Below are positions 16,681-25,148 of a stretch of 59,997 bases of DNA, in pieces; within the stretch, counting starts at the first letter, position 1; each line of letters begins with the position of its first letter. The stretch spans positions 1 through 59,997 of the forward strand of contig NZ_JACKSJ010000266.1 in NCBI RefSeq assembly GCF_025821665.1. The letters run 5' to 3'. This DNA comes from [Mycobacterium] manitobense (GTDB lineage: Bacteria > Actinomycetota > Actinomycetes > Mycobacteriales > Mycobacteriaceae). The notes beneath the pieces were generated by a model. It did not search any database, was not told the DNA's origin, and saw nothing but the letters and a program-made list of their open reading frames with translations. The position numbers and the translations under genes were made by a program.

Positions 16681-19600
16681 GCGGCGCTGTCCTGTCGGCT
16701 GTCGGTCGCGTCCCGGCGCTTCTTGCGCGAAAGAATCCACGGTGCAATGGGATTGCCCTGCCAGCGGCTCGACGCAGGCACCTCGTCGCCGCGCATCACC
16801 AGTGAGCCGGGGCCCACCGTCGACCCGGCGCCCAGCCGGGCCGCGGGCAGCGCCACGCAGTGGGTGCCCAGCGTCGCACCCCGCTCCAGCACGACGGTGT
16901 CCATCCGCATGATGCGGTCGTGGAACAGGTGCGTCTGCACCACACAGCCGCGATTCACCGTCGCGCCGTCGGCCAGCGTCACCAGGTCGGCCTCCGGCAG
17001 CCAGTACGTCTCGCACCACACGCCGCGGCCGATCGTCGCACCGAGACCGCGCAGCCACAGGTTCATCACCGGTGTCCCGCTGGCCGCCCGCGCGAACCAC
17101 GGCGCCGCCACCGTCTCCACGAACGTGTCGGCCACCTCGTTGCGCCACACGAACGACGACCACAACGGATGTTCGATGGCTGTGATCCGGCCCACCACAA
17201 GCCATTTCGCGATCACCGCGATCGCCCCGGCCACCGCGCCCGCGACCAGCAGCACCACGCCGGAGGCCAGCGCGGTCCACAAATGGCCGAACCGGATCGC
17301 CAGCGCCTGCAGCGCGAAGAGCACCGCCACGCCGATCGAGAACGACACCAGAACCGGGATCAGCCGGCAGGTCTCCACCGCCGCCCGCATCAGCTTCAGC
17401 TTCAGCGGCGGGTCGAACGTCCGGAGCGCGTCGGCCGCAGTCGGCTTGCGCCGCAACCGCACCGGCGGACTGCCCAGCCACGACGAGCCCGCCTTGGCCT
17501 TATGCGGGGTGGCCGACAGCACCGCCACCAGCCCGTCGTCGGGGACCTTGCGGCCGGGCTGGGTGATCCCGGAGTTCCCGAGGAACGCCCGCTTGCCGAT
17601 GGTCGCCTTCGCGACGTGGATCCAGCCGCCGCCGAGTTCGTAGGACGCCACCATGGTGTCGTCGGCGAGGAACGCGCCGTCCTGCACCTCGGTGAACTTC
17701 GGCGTGAACAGCGCCGTCGAGATCTCGGTGCCGCGGCCCACCTTCGCGCCGAGGATGCGCAGCCACGACGGCGTCAGCAGGCTGGCGTAGAGCGGGAACA
17801 GGTAGGTGCGGGCGGCGTCCATCAGCCGCTCGGTGGCCCACACCTGCCAGCCGGTGCGGCTGCGCACCGGGTGGTAACCCTCGCGCAGACCCAGCGACAG
17901 CAGCCGCACCCCGGCGACCGTCAGCGCGGCGTAGACGACCAGGGCGGCGAGCATCGCCACCGGCGTCCACAGCGCCGCCACCGGGAACGCATCCCCCAAC
18001 GAATCGGTGTGTCGCACCGCCCAACCCAGCACAGCGAGGCCCACCGTGAGTGCGGCCAGCGGCAGCGCGCCGAGCAGCATGGACGTCACGCCGTAGATCG
18101 CCACCCACAGCGGCGCGCGGCGCGGCCGGTGATCGGGCCAGGGGTGGCGGGCCTTGCCCGACTTCACCGCGGGCGAACCCTTCCAGTACTGGCCGTTCTT
18201 CACCTTGCCGACCACCGCGGATCCGGGGGCGACGTCGGCGTTCTTGCCCACCACGGCGCCCGGCAGCAGGGTGGTGCGGGCGCCGATCGTGGCGTCGTTG
18301 CCGACGGTGATCCGGCCGACGTGGAAGTGGTCGCCGTCCACCCAGTGGCCGGACAGGTCGACCTCCGGCTCGATCGAACAGCGGTGGCCGAGGCGCAGCA
18401 TCCCCGTCACCGGCGGCGAGGAGTGCAGGTCGACGCCCTTGCCGACGGTGTTGCCGAGGGCGCGGGCGTAGTAGACCAGCCACGGCGCGCCGGCAAGATT
18501 CTCCGCGCCGCCGGCCTCGGCGAGCCGCTCGGCCAGCCACACCCGCATGTGCACCGGTCCGCCGCGACGGTAGGTGCCCGGTTCGAGGCTGCCGACCAGC
18601 ATCCGCGCGCACAGCACCGCGATGCCCATCCGTCCCGGCGGGGACACGAACAGCACGAAGCCGGCCAGCACCCACCACCAGTTCACCGGCGTCGCCCACG
18701 GCACCAGGTCCGACGCGGCGGCGACATTGTTGACCAGGGCCAGCCACACCACCCACTGCAACCCGGTCAGCGTGGCCAGCGGCAGCGACAGCGCCACCTG
18801 CACCAGCTGCGTCAGCCGGGGTGTCGGCGTGACATCGCGGGTGACGACGGCAGGCGGCGGGGCGAGCTCGTCGAGGTAGCCGGCCAGCGACCCGAGCCGC
18901 GGATGGTCGTACAGATCGGCGACGGTGACGTGCGGGTAGCGCTGCCGCAGCGCGGCCACCAGCTGCGCCGCCGACAGCGACCCGCCACCGAGGGCGAAGA
19001 AGTCGGCCTCCGGCCCGTCCACCGGTGCGCCGAGCACGTCGCGCCACAGTCCGGCCAGCCATCCGGTGGTGCCGCCCAGCTCCGTCGCGACGTCTGCGGG
19101 CTCACCGGGCGGTGGCCACGGCAGGGCGTCGCGGTCGACCTTGCCCGACGTGCGGGTGGGCAGCTCGTCGAGCAGCACCAGGCGGGGTACCAGCGCCGCG
19201 GGCAGCGACTCGGCCAGCGCGGCGCGGGCCGCCAAGACGTCGAAGGCGGGGTCGGCGCTCGCGATGTAGCCGACCAGCAGGGGAGTGCCGCTGGTGGTCC
19301 TGCGGACGGCCGCCGCGCCGCCGCTCACACCGGGCAGGTTGACCAGCGCCGAGTCCACCTCACCGAGTTCGATGCGGCGCCCACCGACCTTGACCTGGTC
19401 GTCGGCCCGGCCGACGAAGTAGAGGCCGTCGGCTTGCAGCCGCACCAGGTCGCCACTGCGGTACGCCCGCGACCAGCCGAGCGTCGACATCGGCGCGTAC
19501 TTCTCGGCGTCCTTGTCCGGATCGAGGTAGCGGGCCAGGCCGACGCCGCCGATCACCAGCTCGCCGATCTCCCCGTCGGTGACCGGGACACCGTTCTTGT

Positions 19601-20591
19601 CCACGACGGCGAGATCCCAGCCGGCCAGCGGCAGCCCGATGCTGACCGGGCTCCTCCCGTCGAGCTTCGCGGCGCACGCGACGACCGTCGCCTCGGTCGG
19701 ACCGTAGGTGTTCCACACCTCGCGGCCGTCGACCGCCAGCCGCTCGGCGAGCTCCGGCGGGCACGCCTCGCCGCCGAAGATCAGCAGCCGCACCGCCTCC
19801 AGCGCCTCGGCCGGCCACAGCGCGGCGAGCGTCGGCACCGTCGACACCACCGTGATGTCCCGCGACACCAGCCACGGGCCGAGGTCCATGCCGCTGCGCA
19901 CCAGCGACCGCGGGGCGGGCACCAGGCACGCGCCGTGCCGCCAGGCCAGCCACATCTCCTCGCACGACGCGTCGAACGCCACCGACAGCCCGGCCAGCAC
20001 CCGATCACCGGGCCCGAGCGGATTGTCCTGCAGGAACATCCGCGCCTCGGCGTCGACGAACGCCGCCGCGTTGCGGTGGGTGACCGCGACACCCTTCGGT
20101 GTGCCGGTCGATCCGGAGGTGAAGATGATCCAGGCGTCGTCGCGGCTCAGCGGGGCGGCCGCGCGCCACCCCCGCGACGAGCCGGTGGCGCGCACCAGTC
20201 CCTTCTCGGTGATCACGGCCACCACCCCGGCCTCGCCGAACACCAGGGCGGCGCGCTCGTCGGGATCGTCGGCGTCGACCGGCACGTAGGCGGCGCCGGT
20301 GGCCAGCGTCGCGAGGATCGCCACGTACAGCGCATAGCTGCCCGACGGCATCCGGATGCCGATCCGGTCACCGCGGCCGATCCCTCGGGCCGCCAGCCAC
20401 GCGACGCTCTCCTCGATGTCCGCGACCAGCTCGGCGTACGTGAGCTGCACGGTGCCGTCGTCGAGCGCAGGCGAGTCCGGGAACCGGCCCGCCGTCTCGT
20501 GCAGGATGTCGATGAGCGTGCGCGGTTCCGGAGCGAACGGCGACAACGCATATTGAGCGGGTATTTCGTGCCCCGGGTCCGCTGCTGTCAC
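16677..20591 (-). CDS. Pls-type single-module NRPS (poly-lysine synthetase-like), integral membrane
   Basis: 1304 residues, near the length of the Streptomyces epsilon-poly-L-lysine synthetase Pls (about 1319). Order of parts: adenylation domain (~25-490; FTSGSTGTPKG at 157-167, NTYGPTE at 294-300, Lys484 in TSGKVDR); carrier domain with Ser538 in LGGGSLSAAQL; then no ordinary condensation or thioesterase domain but six hydrophobic segments in three pairs (~596-662, ~815-885, ~1090-1150). These separate three soluble domains rich in hexapeptide-like turns, for example VGNDATIGARTTLLPGAVVG. That is the Pls/PosA layout. The pocket residues by hand alignment read D-A-E-S-I-G-T-V-V-K, near a lysine code. 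It is translated with an M1 peptidase and a flippase-like gene. The start is GTG 20591. Product unproven. Confidence 0.88.
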   Translation of the reverse strand: MTAADPGHEIPAQYALSPFAPEPRTLIDILHETAGRFPDSPALDDGTVQLTYAELVADIEESVAWLAARGIGRGDRIGIRMPSGSYALYVAILATLATGAAYVPVDADDPDERAALVFGEAGVVAVITEKGLVRATGSSRGWRAAAPLSRDDAWIIFTSGSTGTPKGVAVTHRNAAAFVDAEARMFLQDNPLGPGDRVLAGLSVAFDASCEEMWLAWRHGACLVPAPRSLVRSGMDLGPWLVSRDITVVSTVPTLAALWPAEALEAVRLLIFGGEACPPELAERLAVDGREVWNTYGPTEATVVACAAKLDGRSPVSIGLPLAGWDLAVVDKNGVPVTDGEIGELVIGGVGLARYLDPDKDAEKYAPMSTLGWSRAYRSGDLVRLQADGLYFVGRADDQVKVGGRRIELGEVDSALVNLPGVSGGAAAVRRTTSGTPLLVGYIASADPAFDVLAARAALAESLPAALVPRLVLLDELPTRTSGKVDRDALPWPPPGEPADVATELGGTTGWLAGLWRDVLGAPVDGPEADFFALGGGSLSAAQLVAALRQRYPHVTVADLYDHPRLGSLAGYLDELAPPPAVVTRDVTPTPRLTQLVQVALSLPLATLTGLQWVVWLALVNNVAAASDLVPWATPVNWWWVLAGFVLFVSPPGRMGIAVLCARMLVGSLEPGTYRRGGPVHMRVWLAERLAEAGGAENLAGAPWLVYYARALGNTVGKGVDLHSSPPVTGMLRLGHRCSIEPEVDLSGHWVDGDHFHVGRITVGNDATIGARTTLLPGAVVGKNADVAPGSAVVGKVKNGQYWKGSPAVKSGKARHPWPDHRPRRAPLWVAIYGVTSMLLGALPLAALTVGLAVLGWAVRHTDSLGDAFPVAALWTPVAMLAALVVYAALTVAGVRLLSLGLREGYHPVRSRTGWQVWATERLMDAARTYLFPLYASLLTPSWLRILGAKVGRGTEISTALFTPKFTEVQDGAFLADDTMVASYELGGGWIHVAKATIGKRAFLGNSGITQPGRKVPDDGLVAVLSATPHKAKAGSSWLGSPPVRLRRKPTAADALRTFDPPLKLKLMRAAVETCRLIPVLVSFSIGVAVLFALQALAIRFGHLWTALASGVVLLVAGAVAGAIAVIAKWLVVGRITAIEHPLWSSFVWRNEVADTFVETVAAPWFARAASGTPVMNLWLRGLGATIGRGVWCETYWLPEADLVTLADGATVNRGCVVQTHLFHDRIMRMDTVVLERGATLGTHCVALPAARLGAGSTVGPGSLVMRGDEVPASSRWQGNPIAPWILSRKKRRDATDSRQDSAA

Positions 20592-20746
20592 GGGTACAAA
20601 CTACTCAGCGCGGCCGCCGCCGGTCGGCGGCGCGGCGGCGTGTGATGACTATTGCGCGTTGCGGGGTATCCCCCCTTGGATCGCGACAGCGATCGACCGG
20701 CAGGACCCCGATTAGCCACGACCGTCTCGGCCAGGCACAATCGGTT
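20592..20746. other. Left part of the divergent Pls-terC intergenic region
   Basis: The gap of 291 bases between the two divergent starts holds the riboswitch (20747-20855) and the terC ribosome-binding site on its right. In this left part I see no gene and no clear promoter for the Pls-type gene; the terC promoter must also lie here. Confidence 0.5.
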
Positions 20747-20855
20747 CCGGAGGGGAGTATTCCTTCGCCGCGGTGTCGTCATTACGTCGGCCGTCATCGG
20801 CCGACCGGTGCTGCGGGCCCCGCGTGTCATGCGTGGTGGCGGAAGAGACCTCCGG
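20747..20855 (+). promoter_or_regulatory. yybP-ykoY-type Mn2+ riboswitch in front of terC
   Basis: The closing helix pairs CCGGAGG (20747-20753) with CCTCCGG (20849-20855), 7 bp perfect. Inside it are the conserved marks of the yybP-ykoY class: GGGGAGTA at 20752-20759, GTCGTCA near 20775-20781, a GC-rich second arm, and GGAAGAGACC at 20841-20850. In this class two loops dock and bind Mn2+, usually activating genes for Mn export or TerC-like proteins. The downstream gene is a TerC-family protein, as expected. The motif was recognised by eye, not with a covariance model. Confidence 0.8.
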
Positions 20856-20875
20856 CGTATTGGACGACCGGAGGT
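20848..20875 (+). promoter_or_regulatory. Competing hairpin that can hide the terC ribosome-binding site
   Basis: ACCTCCGG (20848-20855) is perfectly complementary to CCGGAGGT (20868-20875) across a 12-base loop. The second arm is the terC Shine-Dalgarno sequence, 7 bases before GTG 20883. The first arm is also the 3' strand of the riboswitch closing helix, so the two pairings exclude each other: with ligand bound the site would be free, without it closed. Confidence 0.7.
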
Positions 20876-20882
20876 ATGTCGA

Positions 20883-21959
20883 GTGAACGTTTCCGCCCTG
20901 GAGTGGGGCATCACCATCGCCGTGACGGTGGCGGTGCTGCTGTTCGACGTGGTGGCCATTGCCCGCAACCCGCACGAGCCGAGCATGAAGGAATGCTCGA
21001 TCGCGCTGTCGGTCTATGTCTCGCTGGCTGTGGTCTTCGGGGTGTGGGTGTGGTTCTTCCACGGTGGTGACTTCGGGATCGAGTTCTTCGCGGGCTGGCT
21101 GACCGAGTACAGCCTCTCGGTGGACAACCTGTTCATCTTCCTGATCATCATGGCCAGCTTCAACGTGCCGAAGAAGTACCAGCAGGAAGCGCTGATGGTG
21201 GGCATCATCCTGGCGCTGATCTTCCGCGGCATCTTCATCGCCCTCGGCGCGGTGGCCATCAACAACTTCTCGTGGGTGTTCTACATCTTCGGTGCGTTCC
21301 TGGTGTACACGGCGGTGCAACTGGCCCGTGACTCCGACCACGAGGACGACGGCGACAACGCCGTGGTGAAGTTCGCGCGCAACCACCTGACCCTCACCGA
21401 CAAGTGGGACGGTCTCAAGCTGTGGGTCAAGGAGGACGGCAAGCGGCTGATGACGCCGATGTTCCTGGTTATCGTCTCGCTGGGCACCACCGACCTCATC
21501 TTCGCGCTCGACTCGATCCCGGCGATCTACGGCCTGACCCAGGAGCCCTACCTGGTGTTCACCGCCAACGTGTTCGCCCTGATGGGTCTGCGGCAGCTGT
21601 ACTTCCTGCTCGGCGGCCTGGTCAAGCGCCTGGTGTACCTGTCCTACGGCCTCGCGTTCATCCTGGCCTTCATCGGCGTGAAGCTCGTCCTGCACGCCCT
21701 GCACGAGAACGAGCTGCCGTTCATCAACGGCGGCGAGCACGTGCCCGTGCCGGAGATCCCGACGCTGCTCAGCCTGGGTGTCATCATCGTGACGCTGATC
21801 ATCACGACGGTCGCCAGCCTCTACAAGACGCGGGGCAAGAGTCCCGAAGAGGTCGAGGGGATGCAGGATTCGAAGCTCGTCACCACGGACGAGCCCGCGA
21901 CCGACACCTCGGGCGACAACTCCGGCGACAGCGGGTCGAAGAGCTTCGATTCGCGCTGA
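20883..21959 (+). CDS. TerC-family integral membrane protein
   Basis: 358 residues with about nine hydrophobic segments. The family signature is present: LTEYSLSVDNLFIF in the first half and SLGTTDLIFALDSIPA in the second, each with the conserved Asp pair inside the membrane. A charged loop (DSDHEDDGDN) separates the halves, and a Ser/Asp/Gly-rich tail follows. TerC/Alx proteins are linked to Mn2+ export or metalation of secreted proteins. The GTG at 20883 follows GGAGGT with 7 bases between. The riboswitch upstream supports Mn2+-dependent expression. There is no operon partner. Confidence 0.92.
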   Translation: MNVSALEWGITIAVTVAVLLFDVVAIARNPHEPSMKECSIALSVYVSLAVVFGVWVWFFHGGDFGIEFFAGWLTEYSLSVDNLFIFLIIMASFNVPKKYQQEALMVGIILALIFRGIFIALGAVAINNFSWVFYIFGAFLVYTAVQLARDSDHEDDGDNAVVKFARNHLTLTDKWDGLKLWVKEDGKRLMTPMFLVIVSLGTTDLIFALDSIPAIYGLTQEPYLVFTANVFALMGLRQLYFLLGGLVKRLVYLSYGLAFILAFIGVKLVLHALHENELPFINGGEHVPVPEIPTLLSLGVIIVTLIITTVASLYKTRGKSPEEVEGMQDSKLVTTDEPATDTSGDNSGDSGSKSFDSR

Positions 21960-22004
21960 GCGCAAGCCTCGACGCGGGGGTCGGCTGCTCGTAGGTTGGC
22001 TGCC

Positions 22005-22400
22005 GTGCGGCTTTATGTGGCAGACGGCGACTGGCAGGAACTGACGACCGGCGAGCAGGGGGCCGTGCGTGTGGCCGCGACCGATCTGCAGCAGGCGCGT
22101 CGCGCCAGGACCCGGATCAGGGCCGACCGTGCGGATGTCGCGGTGATCCTCGACGTCACCGTCGCGGTGGCCGCCGACTACCGGGCCGCGCGCGGCGCGC
22201 TGCAACCCGCCGAGGCCGCGACGACGCTGCAGTACGCAGGCACCGTCGACGGGCTGGCCGGGCTGGTGGCCGACATCGAGACCGCCGGCGTGGCGGACGG
22301 CGTCACGCTCATCGCGGCGTCGGCGGATCAGGACGTCCGGGCCGTCGGGCGTGACGTGCTGCGCCGTCTCGCCGCGCGCGACGAGCTAAGGGCGTCGTAG
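22005..22400 (+). CDS. Small protein resembling the tail of luciferase-like monooxygenases
   Basis: About 131 residues. The C-terminal half (AGTVDGLAGLVADIETAGVADGVTLIA, seen in two pieces: AGTVDGLAGLVADI and ETAGVADGVTLIA) resembles the end of flavin-dependent luciferase-like monooxygenases, where G-T-x-x-x-V and A-D-G-x-x-L are usual. The rest of the barrel is absent, so it is either a remnant or a stand-alone small protein. GTG 22005 (VRLYVADGDW) is preferred; a TTG at 21996 is the alternative. It lies 45 bases after terC in the same direction. Function unknown. Confidence 0.5.
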   Translation: MRLYVADGDWQELTTGEQGAVRVAATDLQQARRARTRIRADRADVAVILDVTVAVAADYRAARGALQPAEAATTLQYAGTVDGLAGLVADIETAGVADGVTLIAASADQDVRAVGRDVLRRLAARDELRAS

Positions 22401-22515
22401 CCGTCGCGCCGTGTCGTCATTCTTGCGTCCTGGGTCGTGATCTCGCCCGCGCAACGACCCTGGGTGCAATAAGCGGCGCGCTGCCCGCGAGATAGCGAGC
22501 ACACACGCCACCCCC

Positions 22516-22536
22516 GATTCAATGCCGGTATGAATC
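22516..22536. promoter_or_regulatory. Operator candidate of the aldarate genes, site 1
   Basis: GATTC (22516-22520) and GAATC (22532-22536) form an inverted repeat around the core AATGCCGGTAT. The 16-base part GATTCAATGCCGGTAT recurs with one change at 38416-38431 in front of the second glucarate dehydratase. It lies 72 to 52 bases upstream of the predicted start at 22588, where LysR-type activators often bind. Confidence 0.65.
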
Positions 22537-22552
22537 GACCCTGAAACGGACT

Positions 22553-22581
22553 TAGACAAGCATTTATCCGCGTTCTACCGT
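22553..22581 (+). promoter_or_regulatory. Probable leaderless promoter of the aldarate operon
   Basis: TAGACA (22553-22558), a 17-base spacer and TACCGT (22576-22581) fit a mycobacterial promoter. The -10 ends 6 bases before the ATG at 22588, so transcription would start at the ATG itself. No Shine-Dalgarno sequence precedes that ATG, which agrees with a leaderless message. Confidence 0.6.
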
Positions 22582-22587
22582 GGGTGC

Positions 22588-24183
22588 ATGACATCCACAG
22601 TGACGTCTGGTGAACTCACCGGCCAGCTGCTGATCGCGGGGCAAGCGGTGGACGGCTCCGGCGCCGAGATTCGCGGCTTCGATCCCAACACCGGCGCCGA
22701 GCTCGAGCCGGCCTACCGCTACGGCGACGCGTCGCACGTCGACGCCGCCTGCGCCGCGGCCGCCGACGCCTTCGCCGAGTACCGCAGCGCCCCCGCCGAG
22801 AAGCGGGCCCAGTTCCTGGAGGCGATCGCCGAGCGCATCGAAGCCGTCAAGGACACCCTCGTGGCGCGGGCGCACGCCGAATCCGGGCTGCCCGAGGCGC
22901 GGCTCACCGGCGAGGTCGGCCGCACCACCGGCCAGCTACGGCTGTTCGCCGCGGTGGTCCGCGAGGGCAGCTGGAACGGCGCCCGCATCGACCCGCCCCT
23001 GCCCGACCGAGCGGTGCCGCGCCCCGACATCCGCCAGCGCTTCGTCCCCCTCGGACCCGTGGCCGTGTTCGGCGCGAGCAACTTCCCGCTGGCCTTCTCC
23101 GTCGCCGGCGGCGACACCGCGTCGGCTCTGGCCGCCGGCTGCCCCGTCGTGGTCAAGGGCCACGACGCCCACCCCGGCACCTCCGAACTGGTCGGCCGGG
23201 CGATCACCGCCGCCGTCGCCGACGCCGGCTTCCCGCCGGGCACCTTCTCGCTGCTGTTCGGCGACGGCCCCGAACTGGGCGGTGCACTCGTCAAAGACCC
23301 GCGCGTCAAGGCCGTCGGCTTCACCGGCTCCCGCACCGGCGGCCTGGCCCTGGTGGCCGCCGCCGCAGCCCGGCCCGAACCCATCCCGGTCTACGCCGAG
23401 ATGAGCTCGATCAACCCGGTGTTCCTGCTCGAGGGCGCGCTGGCGACCCGCGCCGCCGACCTCGGCCGCGAGTACGTCGGTTCGCTCACTCTGGGCGCCG
23501 GTCAGTTCTGCACCAATCCGGGACTGGTCATCGCGATCGACGGACCCGACCTCGACACGTTCATCGCCGCCGCCCGTGACGCCCTCAGCGCGAGCGCGCC
23601 CGCCGCGATGCTCACGCCGCGGATCGCCGATACGTACCGCCAGGGCGTCGACGCGCTGGCCGCCGAGGCCGACCTGATCGCCCGCGGGTCGGCGGACAAC
23701 GCACCGAGCGTGTCCTGTCGTTCGGCGCTGTTCTCCACCGACGCCGCCAGCCTGCTGGGCTCGGAGGCGTTGCAGGCGGAGGTGTTCGGCGCCTCGGGGC
23801 TCATCGTCCGGTGTGCCGACATCGTCGAGATGCAGCGCGTCGCCGCCGGAATCGAGGGCCAGCTGACCGCGACGGTGCAGGCCGACGACTCCGACGTCGA
23901 GCAGGCGGGCGCACTGCTGCCCACGCTCGAGCTGAAGGTCGGCCGGATCCTGTTCAACGGCTGGCCCACCGGCGTCGATGTCGGCCACGCGATGGTGCAC
24001 GGCGGACCGTTCCCTGCCACCTCGGACTCCCGGACCACCTCGGTGGGATCCCGGGCGATCGAGCGCTTCCTGCGCCCGGTCTGCTATCAGAACGCACCGA
24101 AGTCGTTGCTTCCCAATGCGATCGCCGACGGTAACCCCGACCGGCTCTGGCGCCGCATCGACGGCGAACTCACCCGCGACTGA
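22588..24183 (+). CDS. Aldehyde dehydrogenase (2-oxoglutarate semialdehyde type)
   Basis: 531 residues of the NADP-dependent aldehyde dehydrogenase group that includes 2,5-dioxovalerate dehydrogenase. Motifs: FGASNFPLAFSVAGGDTASAL in the cofactor domain, VKGHDAHPGTSE, GFTGSRTGG as the glycine loop, and SLTLGAGQFCTNPG carrying the catalytic Cys. It would oxidise 2-oxoglutarate semialdehyde to 2-oxoglutarate, the last step of D-glucarate breakdown. It heads the cluster with kdgD (29 bases after its stop), a glucarate dehydratase-like gene and a LysR regulator. The specific substrate is inferred from that context. The message is probably leaderless. Confidence 0.85.
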   Translation: MTSTVTSGELTGQLLIAGQAVDGSGAEIRGFDPNTGAELEPAYRYGDASHVDAACAAAADAFAEYRSAPAEKRAQFLEAIAERIEAVKDTLVARAHAESGLPEARLTGEVGRTTGQLRLFAAVVREGSWNGARIDPPLPDRAVPRPDIRQRFVPLGPVAVFGASNFPLAFSVAGGDTASALAAGCPVVVKGHDAHPGTSELVGRAITAAVADAGFPPGTFSLLFGDGPELGGALVKDPRVKAVGFTGSRTGGLALVAAAAARPEPIPVYAEMSSINPVFLLEGALATRAADLGREYVGSLTLGAGQFCTNPGLVIAIDGPDLDTFIAAARDALSASAPAAMLTPRIADTYRQGVDALAAEADLIARGSADNAPSVSCRSALFSTDAASLLGSEALQAEVFGASGLIVRCADIVEMQRVAAGIEGQLTATVQADDSDVEQAGALLPTLELKVGRILFNGWPTGVDVGHAMVHGGPFPATSDSRTTSVGSRAIERFLRPVCYQNAPKSLLPNAIADGNPDRLWRRIDGELTRD

Positions 24184-24212
24184 CCCCCTCACGATCGATC
24201 TAGGAGCAACCC

Positions 24213-25148
24213 ATGCTTGACGGCGTCCTGTTCTTCCCCGTCACCCCGTTCACCGCGGCAGGCGAGGTGGACACCGAGCGCTTGGCGCAGCACATCGCGA
24301 CCGGCGTCGACGCCGGGCCCGGTGGCGTCTTCGCCGCCTGCGGCACCGGCGAATTCCATGCGCTCGACACCGACGAGGTGCGCACGGTGGTTCGCACCAC
24401 GGTGGACGTGGTCGGCGGCCGGGTGCCGGTGTACGCCGGTGCCGGCGGCTCACTCGCGCAGGCCAAGTCGTTCGCCAGGGCCGCCGCGGAGGCCGGCGCC
24501 GACGGACTGCTGCTGCTGCCGCCCTACCTGGTGGAGATGCCGCAGGCCGGGCTGGTGGCCTACACCCGCGCCGTCGCCGCGGTCACCGACCTGCCGCTGA
24601 TCGTGTACAACCGCAACAACGCCCGGTACACCGAGGCCTCTGCCGTCGAGGTCGCGCAGATCCCGAACGTCGTCGGATTCAAGGACGGCACCGGCGATTT
24701 CGACCGTGTCGGCCGCATCGTGCGCGCCGTCTACGATGCGCTGGCGCCGTCGGGCAAGCCGTTCCAGTTCTTCAACGGCCTGCCTACCGCGGAGGTCTCG
24801 CAGCAGGCGTTCCGCGCCATCGGCGTGACGCTGTACTCGTCGGCCACCTTCGCGTTCGCGCCCGACCTGGCGCTCGCCTTCTACCAGGCACTCGAGACGG
24901 GCAACGAGCAACTCAGCGAGGCGCTGTCGCGCGCGTTCTTCCACCCGCTGGTGCGGTTGCGCGACAAGGTGCCCGGTTACCCCGTCGCGCTGATCAAGGC
25001 CGGCGTCGCCCTCGAGGGTCTCGACGCCGGACCGGTGCGGCCGCCGCTGATCGACGCCGCCCCCGAGGACGTCGAGGAGCTCCGCACCATCATCGCCGCG
25101 GGCCGCGCGGTACTGGCCGAGGCGCTGGCCGCACCCTCGGTGCGCTGA
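24213..25148 (+). CDS. kdgD: 5-dehydro-4-deoxyglucarate dehydratase
   Basis: 311 residues of the dihydrodipicolinate synthase/N-acetylneuraminate lyase family. It begins GVLFFPVTPFTAAGEVD. The conserved Tyr is in LPLIVYNRNNARY and the Schiff-base Lys in PNVVGFKDGTGDFDR, both features of KdgD. It removes water and CO2 from 5-dehydro-4-deoxy-D-glucarate to give 2-oxoglutarate semialdehyde, the substrate of the dehydrogenase just upstream. The stop overlaps the next start as TGATG. An AGGAGCAACC ribosome-binding site precedes ATG 24213. Confidence 0.92.
   Translation: MLDGVLFFPVTPFTAAGEVDTERLAQHIATGVDAGPGGVFAACGTGEFHALDTDEVRTVVRTTVDVVGGRVPVYAGAGGSLAQAKSFARAAAEAGADGLLLLPPYLVEMPQAGLVAYTRAVAAVTDLPLIVYNRNNARYTEASAVEVAQIPNVVGFKDGTGDFDRVGRIVRAVYDALAPSGKPFQFFNGLPTAEVSQQAFRAIGVTLYSSATFAFAPDLALAFYQALETGNEQLSEALSRAFFHPLVRLRDKVPGYPVALIKAGVALEGLDAGPVRPPLIDAAPEDVEELRTIIAAGRAVLAEALAAPSVR

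Noticed and set aside
16860..20645. 1261-codon open frame on the plus strand opposite the Pls-type gene
   Set aside because: It mirrors a complete NRPS gene with all motifs; long antisense frames are expected at this GC content, and its protein is Arg/His/Gln-rich without any family.
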